Shown here: positions 50,480-61,800 of the stretch, one piece after another
Position numbering within the stretch: the first letter of the stretch is position 1
Layout: every line of letters begins with the position of its first letter
NCBI GenBank assembly: GCA_026724425.1
Contig: JAIUCV010000003.1
Location: 51,090,477 to 51,154,476, forward strand
Source of the DNA: Erythrophleum ivorense
Taxonomy: Eukaryota > Streptophyta > Magnoliopsida > Fabales > Fabaceae
Reading direction: 5' to 3'
Length of the DNA: 64,000 bases
Position numbers and translations under genes: made by a program
The notes under the pieces: model-generated
What the model was told of the DNA's origin: nothing
Database searches by the model: none
Seen by the model: the letters and a program-made list of their open reading frames with translations, nothing else

Positions 50480-51287
50480 TTTTCTGACATAGAGGAATAG
50501 GAAGTCAAGGGTAGTGGAATGAGATCAATAGGCTATCTAGGATTATGACCTTGAACAATCTGAAAAGAGCTTTTGCCTGTGGACCAATTGACTGACTTAT
50601 TATATGCAAATTCAACTACAAGTAGCACTAAATCCTAATTTCCAAGTTTATCCCTAACTAAAATTCGAAGTAGATCTCCCAAACTATGATTGATAACTTT
50701 AGTTTGCCCATCAATTTGGGGATAGAAAGAAGAAGAAAACTTCAGTTGGGTACCAAATAACTTCCATGAGGTCTTCCAAAAGTAACTCAAACTTTACATT
50801 ATGATCAAACACTATGTTGTCTAGCAACCCATGTAATCACACAATCTCCTTAAAAAATAACTTGGCGAGGTGGGAAGCATCAATAGTCTTACGACAAGAA
50901 ATAAAGTGAGTCATCTTGCAAAACCTATCTACAACCACCAAGATAAAATCATGGCCTTAGGTAGTGCATGGCAACCCTAAAACAAAATCCATGCTAAGGT
51001 CCTTCCATGGACCCTTTGGAACTAGCAAAGGAGTGTACAAGCTAGTATTTTGCTTTTGAGCCTTTGATGTCTGACAAGTATGCGATTGGGCCAAAATCCT
51101 AACCATGTCACCTTTGAGGGATGGCCAATAGAGCCTATCCTCCACTAAAAAAATGGTCTTATTAACGTCAAAATGTCCTACTAACCCTCTAGATATAATT
51201 CCCAAATGAGAAAATCCCTTTAAAATGTTAATGGAATGCATAACCTAGTCTTGAAAACCCAAGTTAAGGTAGTTCAATAAAATGGTA
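50480..51287 (-). pseudogene. Integrase zinc finger and catalytic core, inactivated
   Basis: The stretch 50957-51241 encodes GLVGHFDVNKTIFLVEDRLY, the zinc-finger end SHTCQ (the usual CxxC has lost its first Cys) and WKDLSMDFVLGLP. Further left in other frames are VVVDRFCKMTHF (first catalytic Asp kept), FDHNVKF (second Asp region) and YPQIDGQTKVINHSLG, where the catalytic Glu of DGQTE has become Lys. With stops between these blocks the enzyme cannot work. The residue changes show long decay. Zn finger, core and C-terminal domain are in normal order. Confidence 0.8.
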
Positions 51288-54200
51288 GAAAATGTAGTGA
51301 TGCTTTTGTAAATATGAGCACTTTTTTGAAAACTCACAAGAGGGCTTTTTAAATGAAAAATTTGAGCTTTCTGAGATTTTCAAAGGCCCTAAAAACCATG
51401 GGAACCCCCAAGATAGTTAAAACCCCCTTCGATATATGTTTTTGAGTGTTAGTTGACCCGAACTTTGACCTTTTTGTTCGGGAAGGTTTTAAATCCAAAT
51501 TGAGTGATTCCAAAGCCTTTTTATAAATTAGAAGACCCAAATTTTATAATAGAAAAGACAATTCTAAAAAAGGAGATAAAATGGCCTAAAATGAAAGAGT
51601 CAAGACAAAGGGCAAAAATAGCATTTTCTAAGAACAATTCTTAAGACATGTGCTTCTTACAAGTCATTTGACTCTTTGCTTCATCTAACCGACTTAGTGT
51701 TCTTTCCAAACCAGAGAGAGAGACCAGGGAGAAGGGCGCACAAGAAGAAGTTTCAAGGGAGGAGAAAAAGCAAGGAAAATGAAAGTTTTAAATGGTTCTT
51801 CCTTCTTTAAAGTTGCTATCCTCCTTCCCACTTTTCTTCCCATGGTTTTTGTATGTGATATAGGTCTATTTTGGGTGTGATTTAGAGGGAGAAGATTAGA
51901 CTTTAAAAGAAAAGCCTACACTAAGTGAGAAACTCTTGAAGAAACTAAGAAAACTAGGCAAATATCCATGCTTCTTTATTTCTTCTTCCTTGCTTCTTGA
52001 TAGGTAATTTTGGGCCATATATAGAACAACCAAGAAGGGAATAATTTTGACCCAAACTAAGTGTGGAACCTATAATTTAGTGTGTGGGAAACAAAATTAT
52101 GCATTAAAACATAAAGAACAACTATTGAAATTCAAAAGAACCAAGCTAAGGATTCAAAGACATAGGCTAAAATATGATTTTATCCAATATATGAGGATTT
52201 AAATGAGTTCCTAAGATCCTAGGAAGCTTCCCAAGTATCTCTTCCTTCATGGAAAAATTTAAAACTCTATGGATGCAAATGGGAGGCATAGGCTCAGCCA
52301 AGCTTCCTTCAAGTACCTAGAGAGTGTTTTAAAACCTTTTAAGCTTAGTTTGGGACTATATATGATGGGAGAATATGAGAAGAAGCCTTGGAAAAAACAT
52401 TTAGAAGACATAGATTGAGAGTTGGAGTTATAGGTTCCTTAATGTGACATAATGAAGCAACATATAGTTAGGCTCTTCAAAATAGTTGTGTGAAGGTTCC
52501 AAGAAGTCTAAATGGAGTCAAGAGCCATAGATTGAAAGAAAGAATGAAGCCAAGATGTTAAACTCTTGTAGTTGCTTCATTAGGTTCTTTATGGAACCAT
52601 ATTTGAGCCAATTAAGAAAGTAGGCTTCCCTTAAGTGTATGTAAAGCTAGAGTTTGTTTCAAGTCTGTAATTGGGTCTTATTTGATGTTTCTAGGCCAAA
52701 GGAATCCTACTCCACCTACTTGTAAGTGTGTAGCCAAAGGAAGGGAAGAAAAAACAAGGGAAAGTATGTGTGCTTGCATTTAAGGTAGCTCTCTAACCTT
52801 TTTCTCATGCATGCTTAATTGTTTTCTTGCCTTTGGATGTGTGTATGTATGATCATGAGAAATATTTCTATTAATTTTCTACATGCCATGGTACCATTAT
52901 GTGCATAATATGTGCTTTTATAAATGTTATTTGGCTTGAGTAAGGTCGATGAAGCCAAAAGTCCCTAGTAAAGGTGAGGATGAGCCAAAAGTCCCTAAGA
53001 TTGGGTGAGACAAAGCCAAAGTCTCAAGAAGAGTGAGACTTAGTTAAAAGTCCCTTGAAAATGGGTGAGGCAAGTCTAAAAGTCCTAAGAAAAAGGGGTG
53101 AGATTAAACTAATGCTCTTGAAGGCCAACATATGATGTGTATGAGTTTCTTGCATATGAAAATGATTTTATGTTAGCAAAATGTTCATATATGCATCCTT
53201 TAGCTTGAAAGCATAGCTATTATGTATGATTAAAAGGGTTAAGAGCTATTGGAATTTCTAAAATCTCACTCTTCTCTCTCCATTGCCAAAACATGTCTAG
53301 GTGAACCAAATGAGTAAAGAAAGGAAAGCCACCACACTTGAAGATTAGAGATTTACAAAAGAATTATGTTATCTAGCCATTTTGTAACCATATTATTGGA
53401 AAATGATGTAACCCCATGTTGTAAATGATGTATAGCCACTTGAACATTATGTATATACATAGATATATGATGTATGTATGGAAATTGAAAGCTTATGAAT
53501 GAGACTAGATGTTTTTTATTCAAATGCATGGATGAGTTTGTAAGATCTTGTGTATGTGAACAAGTGGGATAGTGATTTTGTAATATATGGATATTTGGAC
53601 TCCTTATACAAGTTTAATGGACTATTTTTAAGCTTTCCCACATGCCCAAGTGGCCTTGGACAAATTAGAATCAAGAATGGTTCATATTTGACCATTTGGA
53701 TGCTTAAAATGACCATTATGGAATCCTAAGTCACAAGCTGACCAAATAGACAAATTTTCTCATGAAATTTGGCCTGCATATAGCTTTCATCTAGGGAGTT
53801 TTATAGAGCTAAATAGCACCTAAATTGATGCTTTATATAATTTATTATGATTTGTCAAAGTTGGGAGAAAAATGCTGAATGGTAGGATGTACTATTCATT
53901 GGTTAGTTTCTTTCCTTGTGTCATCTATAAGACAAATGGTGTCCAGTGGCTATGAAATTATACAACCATAAACTAGATATGATAAGCTTTCTATAGCCAC
54001 TAAGATCATCTCATTTGGAGGTCTGTAGAGAGAGAACTAAATTTTTGAAATTTCACATTAGTATTAGGGGTCAGCAAGACCTCTGATACAGTTCCATCAG
54101 TTTTCATGGCAGTAACACTTCTTTTTAGTCTAGAGTTATTTTAACCTCCATTAGATATCTATATATTTCCAAAATGGCATGGTTTTTTGGGGTTTTATTT

Positions 54201-54709
54201 TTCTAGAATTCGTTATGAATTTTTGAAATTCATATTAGTAACCTATGATAGTAAACTTGGGCAGCTAGACCTTTGGTGCTTTTCTATTATCAATCATGAT
54301 CCAAATGATGTTTTAATAGTTTGGAATGATTTTTAGCCTATAGTTGACATTCAGATTTTTTTTGAAAAGTCATCATTCACTGGATTTCAATTTTTCTAAA
54401 TTTAATTATGAATTTTCAAAGTTGATGACAAAATCTTGGTATTAGAATCCAAAAGCATTTTGCAATTTTTTTTGATGTGTGACTTATAATTAGAGGAGTA
54501 TGTGATGTTTGGTGAAGTTTATGACTTTTATAGATGGAATATGAGTAGAGGAATATATTGGGGAATTCACGGGGTCCACGGAGCATGAAATGGAAATTCA
54601 AAGGCTTACGTAACACAAAATAATACATTATTTTTATTCCATTTTCCTTGAAACTCATGTATGAAGCTTAGTGTATGGGAAAGTGAGGCTAAAAGAATAT
54701 GGTGTTACA
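51288..54709 (+). mobile_element. Type A LTR, forward, missing its first ~210 bp
   Basis: The sequence aligns with the A LTR at 21220-24973 from about base 213 onward, beginning near GCTTTTGTAAATATG, and ends ATGGTGTTACA at 54709. It lies inside the chromovirus, between RNase H and the integrase zinc finger. The repeat block is at 52940-53110. The start is truncated, so no TSD can be checked; the five bases after the end are ATGAC. It may be a solo LTR that later lost its start together with a little chromovirus sequence. Confidence 0.8.
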
Positions 54710-55517
54710 ATGACCATCACTAATCAGGAAGTCAACATATTCATGATGGTTTCCATTGCTAACCTCCTAAAAAATGATCCCAAAATTAGCGCATGAAGCA
54801 TACTCATCCTTGACTCTTTCAAATCCCATAATGCTAACACTCATAGTGTGCAACAGAATAATTCTATGACTCAAAGCATCTACTACTTTATTCTTTACTC
54901 CTAAGTGGTGTTTGAAAACAAAAGTGAATTTTTGAATGAATTCCACCTGTTGAACATGTCTTTAGTTTAAGTGTCATTGAGAGTTGAGAAACTCAAGAGC
55001 CTGATGGTTTAAATACAACACAAACTACTAAGAAAAAAGATAGTACTTCCAATGCTCAAGAGATCTAATAATGGCATAGAACTCTTTGTTATATGTGGAG
55101 CACTTCTATTTAGCACCATTGAGCTTCTCACTAAAGAATGCTATTGGGTGACCTTCTTGACTGAGAATACCTCCAATCCCAATTCCATAAGCGTCACAAG
55201 TAACCTTAAAGCACTTAGTAAAATCTGGCAATGATAAGATAGGGGCCTCGGTGAGCTTCTTTTTTATGGCTTGAAAAGCTTAGGAAGCTACAGGAGTCTA
55301 ACTATACTTGTCTTTTTTAGACAATTTGTGATAAGAGACATGATGGAGCTAAAATCCTAAACAAAGCATCTGTAGAAAGATGCTAATCCATGAAAACTAC
55401 ATACTTCCTGAAGTGTCTTAGGTTCAAGCCATTTTTGAATGATGCAGAGTTTTTCAAGATCAGTAGCTAAACCTTGCTCAGAAACTATAAACCCAGGGAA
55501 AACAATTTGCTTTTAAA
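54710..55517 (-). pseudogene. Reverse-transcriptase tail and RNase H of the chromovirus
   Basis: Minus-strand blocks include VFPGFIVSEQGLA (about 55470-55510), KTLQEVCSFHGLASFYRCFV (about 55375-55435), KKLTEAPIL-like sequence (about 55230-55265), CDAYGIGIGGILSQ and EGHPIAFFSEKLNG (about 55100-55195), and HQALEFLNSQ (about 54965-55005). These are the end of the RT thumb, the Ty3/gypsy RNase H with its catalytic Asp in CDA, and the H...L..L segment. Several stops and shifts exist. The homology ends abruptly near 55517, before the YVDD palm, so the 5' half of the element has been deleted. Confidence 0.82.
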
Positions 55518-56910
55518 GAAAGGAACAATATTCACAGCTTACTTATAAGACTCACGGTTAAGGAATGGGTTCTTTCTTCTCTTAATTAGTTCCCTAAAAG
55601 CCCCTTCTTACTCTCAGTCCTTCTCTCACTATTATCACTTTTGAGTCCCAGACAAAAATTTCAGTAAAAAATCTCTCTTCTCCCTCTCTCGCAGACTCGG
55701 TCTCTTCCCCTGAACTTTGCTTAACCTCCTGTTTTATCTTCTTTGCCTTAATGCTCATTCTCTGCCCCCAGTGTTTGATTTTTCTCCATAGCTCTCCTCT
55801 TGTTAGGTCTCTCTCTCTTAATTTCCCTTTTCAATCGAAAGATAATTTCAATCGAGAGGAACCTCCCTCCAAAACCCCTCAATGATGCTCCCTTTCCATC
55901 TTTTCTTCTCCCTCGACTTCTTTCCTTCCCCTTCTCTGCCTTTGTGTATGAGTGAGTATATTAAGTTTTTATGGAGGGTGGCTACTTGAGGGAAAAGATC
56001 AGATCTAATTCTCCTGCCCCTCTTCCCTCTATGCATGCATGAGTGTGGTGCTTTCCGTGTGCCCTTTTTCTGAGCATCTCTGGTGCTTTCTGTATCTGTG
56101 TGTATTGCTTTTTGTTCACTCATTTTGCAACCTTTTTTTATTATTATTATTTTTTGTTTCTTAGGCATTGACATATGGGCTTGAAATCAATTGGACTAAC
56201 TTCCCTTCCTTTTTTTGTTGGTTTTAGTTGATTTACTTTTTTATTTTTTACTTTGTTCCTATGCTTTCTTTTTTTTTTTTCTTTTAATTGTTTAGTGTTA
56301 TTAGGCTCTTAAAGCTGTGGTATTGGGCTTCAGGTTTGGAGTTTATTCTTTCTATTTCTCTCTTTTTTTTGGCTTTTTATTTTCATGAATTTTTATTTTT
56401 TGATTTTTTTTTGGTATTGGATTAATAGGAGCCAAAAGCATTGCTACTAGTGGGCTCTTTTGGTTTTTGGGTATTGGGCTAATTAAGCTATAGCAATCAA
56501 TTGGGTTATGCAGACTTGAGAAGGTTTAGATTAACAAATTGGGTTACGTTGTATTTTTCTTTTTTCTTTTTCATATTATTTTTTATTTTTCATTTTAATC
56601 ATTTTTTTGCTTTTCTTTCTTTATTATTATTATTATCATTATTTTCCTTAAGGCTTTGAACTTTTCTCCTTTTTTCATTTTTCCTCTTTTCTTTCACCCT
56701 TTTCTTTTTTTCTTTTATTTTAATTTGATCTTTTGAATTTTTGATTTGATTTTTTTTTTGGTTTCTGGGTTTAGATGATGGGTTGAAAGAGCTTATTAAA
56801 TCATATAGGTTTAGATAAAAAAAAAATTTGTTTGTCTTTTTTTAATTCCCTTTTGTTTTGTTTACTTTTTTTGCTAATTTTATTTCATTATTCCTTTCGA
56901 AGCAATTATG
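55518..56910 (-). repeat. Start portion of the reverse Tat/Ogre-like LTR
   Basis: No gene is seen. T-rich and pyrimidine-rich stretches alternate with TTGGGC/AGCCCA-rich words that mirror the sequence at 19420-19620 in the forward LTR. The last 50 bp (about 56860-56910) align with the LTR start at 19111-19180. The 108-codon ORF at 55848-56174 lies in the purine-rich strand and has no recognisable motif. Confidence 0.5.
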
Positions 56911-56911
56911 G

Positions 56912-57222
56912 ACAAAATATGGTGTTGTCCCTCTTTACTTGTTTTTAGGTAAGGAAGTTGGAAATATAATTTTTAATGCTCTTGTATAAAAAACAAATAA
57001 AAATAAAAATATGTATTTTGTCAAGGGTAATTTGATTGCTCTTTATTACAAGTAGACAATAGCAAATTGAATTAAATTTATAAAAAACGAAAATTGACCT
57101 AAACAAAATATGATGTTGACAAGTTATCCCTCTTTACTTAATTCTTAAGTAAGGAGATTGAAAATGTAAATTTTAATGTTTTTAACTTAAAAATAAATAA
57201 AAATGGAAACAAGTATTTTGCT
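56912..57222. repeat. Tandem duplication across an LTR boundary (~190-200 bp unit)
   Basis: ACAAAATATGGTGTTG at 56912 recurs as ACAAAATATGATGTTG at 57103. The sequence after each copy also matches: TCCCTCTTTACTTG at 56928 and TCCCTCTTTACTTA at 57127, followed by AAGTAAGGA-like and AAATAAAAAT words. The second copy has 8 extra bases, ACAAGTTA, at the junction. The unit therefore includes the LTR start plus adjoining DNA. Confidence 0.75.
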
Positions 57223-57295
57223 TATAAAGCTAATGGGTCAAGGCAAGTTAACTTACCTATTAATTGAGTCCGATAAACATGCTTGCCTATACAAG

Positions 57296-58100
57296 GCTTT
57301 AGGTGGATGCCTAGTTTGCACAATATGTAAAGAGTGCTTGGCTAGTGCAAGGCTTGAAGGATGTCTATTATGTGCAAGGCTTTAAGAGTGTATAGGGCTT
57401 TAAGGTGCTTGGTCTATGTAGGACTTGCAAGTTCCTATTCTTGTGAATGACTTAAAGGTACCTGCTCTGGTATAGCACTTTGAAAGGTATCTGTTCTGGT
57501 ATAGGACTTCGAAAGGTGTCCATTCTTGTGTAGAACTTAAAGCTGCCTGTTTTTATGTAAGATTTAAAGGTGTCTGTTCTGGTGTAGGACTTTCAAAGGT
57601 ACCTATTCTAGTGTAGGACTTAAGGTTGCCTACTTTGGTGCAAGACTTTGAAAGATGCCTGTTCTAGTGCAGGACTTAAAAGTGCATATTCTAGTATAGG
57701 ACTTGAAGGTGTCTATTTTGATGTAGGATCTTGAAAGGTGTCTATTCTAGCATAGGACTTGAAGGTGCCTATTCCAGTGTAGGACTTTAAAAGATGCTTA
57801 TTCTTGTGCAGGATTTGAATATGCTTATTTTGGTGTAGGACTTTGAAAGGTGCTAACTCTAGTACAGGACTTAATATTCTTATGTAGAATTTGAAGGTGT
57901 TTTTTTTGGTGTAGGACTTTAAAGGGTGCCTTTCTTAGTGCAGGATTTAAAAGTTCCTGTTTTGGTGCTAAACTTGAATGTACTTGTTCTGGCATAGGAT
58001 TTAAAGGTATCTATTCTGTACAAGACTTAAAAGTGTCTATTTTGTGCAAGACTTTAGTGTACCTATTATAGTGCAGGACTTAAAGGTGTAATTCTTGTAT
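57296..58100. repeat. Minisatellite of alternating 27- and 29-bp units
   Basis: About 25 units are seen. A 27-bp form of the type CTTAAAGGTGCCTATTCTAG...GTAGGA alternates with a 29-bp form that begins CTTTGAAAGGTGCC. The alternation gives a 56-bp higher-order repeat over much of 57448-58000. Units are 70-90% alike by eye. The first ~150 bp is more degenerate. 56 is not a multiple of three and stops are frequent, so it does not encode a repeat protein. Confidence 0.88.
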
Positions 58101-58189
58101 AGATTTTCTAAATTTGGAAGCTCTAGCTTATTTTCCAAAATTTTTGGCAAGATATGCACATATATGAAATGCGCGATATATGCACAATG

Positions 58190-58872
58190 CTTGACTTTTG
58201 AGCTTAGTAACTCAGCTTTGCCCCAATATATATCAGGGCTATGTATGCAGATGTGAAAAACAACAAAGCATGCGAAGTATTATGTTCGATGTAATGCATA
58301 TTTTTGTGTTTTCTTTTGCCCTAGAATGCACTTAAGGTCCACATAATGTATGCACGTATGGGATGTAAGAAGCATATGAGATGATTTATTTTGTAAAATG
58401 CAAAATTTTTATTTTTACTTATCTTAGTATAACCGAGGTTCACATAATGTATGCATATACAAGATGTGTGAAGCATATGAGATGCTTTATTTTGTTTTAT
58501 GAAACATGAATTTTTTTTTTTTTACTTTTAGTTGTCCTAGCATGAACTAGGGTCTATGCAATGTATGCAAGTGTAGGATGCATGAAATATATGATGCTTC
58601 ATTTTATGAAATGCAAACTAATGCCCTTTACTTGCCCCAATGTGAGCTTAATTTAATGTAATGTATGCATATATGAGATGTATGAAGCATATGAGATGTT
58701 ACAGTTTATAAAATGCATACTTTTATATTTTTTTCACCTCAATATGAACTTGAGATCCACATAATGTATGCATATGTGAGATATGTAAGGCATATGAGAT
58801 GCCTTGTTTTGTTTTATGAAATGCAAATTTTGCCTTTTATTTATCCCAATGTGAATGTAATATATGCATGCA
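58190..58872. repeat. ~100-bp tandem repeat, about 7 copies
   Basis: The landmark word AATGTATGCA (or a near form) recurs at about 58239, 58343, 58444, 58558, 58658, 58761 and 58858, a period of about 100 bp. Each unit also has GAAGCATATGAGATG and TTTTATGAAATGCAAA words. The array resumes after the nested LTR at 62514 for about one unit. It differs from the minisatellite directly before it. Confidence 0.85.
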
Positions 58873-61800
58873 TTTAACACCATAATGCTTCTAGCTTTAC
58901 TTTAACCTTCCTCATACATTTGGTAGGATTCCACATCCTTAGCATGACAATTTTCAGAAAAAAGACATTAAACGATGTAATATTCCATGTCATGGGAAAA
59001 TCAAAATTTTTTTCTTTTATGTTCCATAGACTTGTGAATTCTCAATCATCAATCTTTACTTATAATCCATCTATACAAGTCATAAATATCATAAAACATC
59101 TCATGCAATTCAAATTTAGAGCCCCACAAATCAAAAAATGCATGGTTGTTTTTGGGCCTAGAATTCAAGTTTCTATTACCAACTTTGAAAATTCATAATT
59201 AAATCTAGAAATATCAAAATCCAACAAACCATTACTTTATAAAAAGCTCTAAGTGTTAAATTTATGTTAAAAATACTTCTAGGCCATACAAACATCATTT
59301 GGATCATGACTGACAATAGAAAACTATCATAGGCTTGGCTACCCAAGTACTCTGATATAATTTACTAGTATAAACTTCAAAAATTTATAACTAATTCTAA
59401 AAAAATTCAATTTAAGTAAACCATACTAATCTAGGAAGCTACAGATGTCTAATTTAAGGGAAAGTAGCTCCAAATCCATAACATGACATTAAACTAATGA
59501 AAATTGATGTAACAATGCTTGGGGTCTTGCTACGTTACTGATAGTAAGTCATAATTTCAAAAATACATATCTCCCTTAATATAAATCCCAATGGAGTGCT
59601 CTTTATGGATATGGAAAGATTATAATGTTTAGGTTATGTAAGTAAAATTTTACGGCAATCAGACTTCATTTGCCTATGAATGACGGAAGAGAAAAAACTG
59701 ACATATGAATAGTGCACATGCCAAATTTAAGAATTTTCCCAAATTTGGAAATTCATAATTTATTCTCTAGAGCTCCGAATAATATGATTCTTAGCTTTAT
59801 AAAAAATATCTAGATGAGAATTAGATTTATGCCAAATTTCATGGGAAAAGTTCTCCATTGGTTCAGTTTGTGACATAGGGTGCCAAAATGAGCTTTTTAA
59901 GCACCAAAAGGGGTCAAAATGAAACCAAATGCTTTCCTATCCTAGACATGACCTCTTAAGCACGTGAGAAAGCTTAAATATAGCCTACTAAACTTGTTTA
60001 AGAGATCCAAAGGTTCATGCATCATAAAACTACTACCTCACTTGTTCATACACACAAGGTTTCACAAATCCATTAATGCATATCAATGTCAAAAACATTA
60101 AACCTTGTTCATAGTCTACCAATTCTCATATGTACTTCACATATCCATGTATATATATATGTTCAAGTGTTTATACATCATATGCATCATGAGATTATAC
60201 CATTTGACAACAAAATGGTTATAATACAAGTATTTAGCAATTCTTTTGTCAATTTTCTAGCCTTCAAGCTTGGTGAATTCTATCTCTTAGCTCCCTTGGT
60301 TCACTTAGGCATGTTAAGTAATGGGGAGAGAAAAGTGAGATTTTAGGAGTCCTAATAGCCTTTCTCTCTTTCAAACACACATAATGGATGCAATTTTAAG
60401 TTTAAAAATATATGCATGGCTATTTTAAAATTTATGAACATACATAGATCATTTATTCCATTCAAGTAGTCATATGTAACACATATAGACTTACCAAGAT
60501 AATGGTATAGCCTCGCCCATTCCCTTTGGGACTTTTGGACTTGCCTCACCCATTTATAAGGGGCTTTTAACCAAGCTTCGCTCTTTCTAGAGACTTTTGA
60601 CTTTGTCTCACCTATTTTTAGAAACTTTTGGCTTATCCTCACCCTAACTATGAGACTTTTGGCTTCACCAAGCTCATACAAGTCAAAATATGTTTATAAA
60701 GCATCTTTCAAACACATAAAAAAGCATCACCATACCATGGCATTTGCATACATACTAGAAATATTTTTCAGAGCTTAAACATACACACATATATTCAAAG
60801 ACAAGAAGACACCCATACATGTATGAGAGAAAGGAGAGAGAGCTACCTTAGAGCCAATATTCCACAAATTTTCTTTGAATTTTTCCTCTCTCTTCTTGGC
60901 TAAACCATGAGACTTTAAAGCACAAGTTTCTCTTGGCCTAAACATATGAAGTAGGATATTTTTAGATCATTGGATTAAGCTCTAGTATTACACACTCCTT
61001 ATGGAATCCTACTTGGTTTCAAGACTTCAATATTGTTCCATAAAGCACCTAATGAAGCAACCTTAAGAATTCATTATCTTGGCTCCTTTTTCTCCTTGAA
61101 TCTATAATTCTTGACTCCATTAAAACCTCTTGGAGTCATCACACATTTATTTTATGGAGCCTAACTTTGTGTTGCTTCATTATACCTTATTATGGGACCT
61201 ATGGTTCCATCTCGCATTATAAGCTTCCTCTTACATTCTCTTATCATATGTGATGCTAATGTAAGCTTAGAACATTTTAAAACACTCTCTAGCCCCATCA
61301 ATTTGAAGCATATGGAGTTTCTAATTTTTCCTTAATGGAAGAGGTATATGGAAGGCTTCTTAGAGGTCTGAGGAACTCAAACAAGCACTCACATATGCTA
61401 GGGAATTATTGACTCAAACCAGATTTTACAACACATTCTTAAATCCTTAGGTTTCTTATATTGTAAATTCATGGTTCTTCCTTTATTTTCTTTGCACCTT
61501 CTCCATTCCCATACTCTAATTCATAAGTTTCACTCTTGGTTTAGGTTAGGTTTTACTTCCTCTTAGTGGTTCTCTATAAGGCCAAAAATCATCTTTCAAG
61601 AAGCAAGAAGAAGAAAGCATGGAAAGCTAGGATATCTATCTTGATTTAAGCCTTTTCCTAGAGTCTTCTCATTTGCTTTGGCTTTTCCCTTAAATGTCGA
61701 GCCCCTCCCCTCTAGAGATGGCTCAAAATAGAACCAAGTACTTCAATAAATCCATGGTAGGAAAGAGGAAAAGGGGGAGAACAAGTTTGCTAAAGGAAAG

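Larger units (their letters stand above)
46974..55517 (-). pseudogene. Decayed Ty3/gypsy chromovirus pol, reverse, split by two LTRs
   Basis: Read on the minus strand, the surviving order is: reverse-transcriptase tail with FHGLASFYRCFV (about 55390-55425), RNase H with CDAYGIGIGGILSQ (about 55150-55195), linker, [A LTR 51288-54709], integrase zinc finger and core (50480-51287), integrase C-terminal domain (50174-50479), [B LTR 47151-50041], chromodomain-like tail YLVHWQGCFDLDATW (about 47060-47125), polypurine tract. gag, protease and the catalytic YVDD part of RT are missing beyond 55517. Stops and frameshifts occur throughout. The polyprotein made cDNA and integrated it, with the chromodomain guiding integration to chromatin marks (established for chromoviruses). 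This copy is dead. Confidence 0.85.
42965..57121 (-). mobile_element. Tat/Ogre-like LTR, reverse, heavily interrupted
   Basis: The left part (42970-45000) is the reverse complement of the end of the LTR at 19111-31731: CACACCTATATTGCGACC, AGACACCTTACAATATCC and the GGTTCGCAAATC block. The right part (about 55520-57121) corresponds to the LTR start, ending ACAAAATATGATGTTGACA. AGTTA occurs on both sides (42960-42964 and 57122-57126), which would make it a solo LTR. However, by homology the left end is nearer 42970, and the sequence right of 57121 looks like a polypurine tract on the minus strand. It could therefore be the 3' LTR of a larger element. It contains a MITE (45308-46067) and a chromovirus (about 46711-55517). 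43400-44600 is T-rich low-complexity sequence. Confidence 0.7.

Noticed and set aside
55848..56174. 108-residue Lys/Arg-rich frame on the minus strand, possibly a gag nucleocapsid
   Set aside because: There is no CCHC zinc knuckle. The sequence is purine-rich LTR DNA and the neighbouring chromovirus homology stops at 55517.
57296..58100. CRISPR-like array because of short regular units
   Set aside because: Units are contiguous and imperfect with no unique spacers; this is a eukaryotic minisatellite.
60352..60681. 109-residue open frame across the repeat block of the mosaic LTR
   Set aside because: Similar frames at 23247-23474, 27399-27644, 37613-37882 and 48246-48533 arise from the repeated GTGAGGC block. 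They are in different frames and lengths, so no shared protein.
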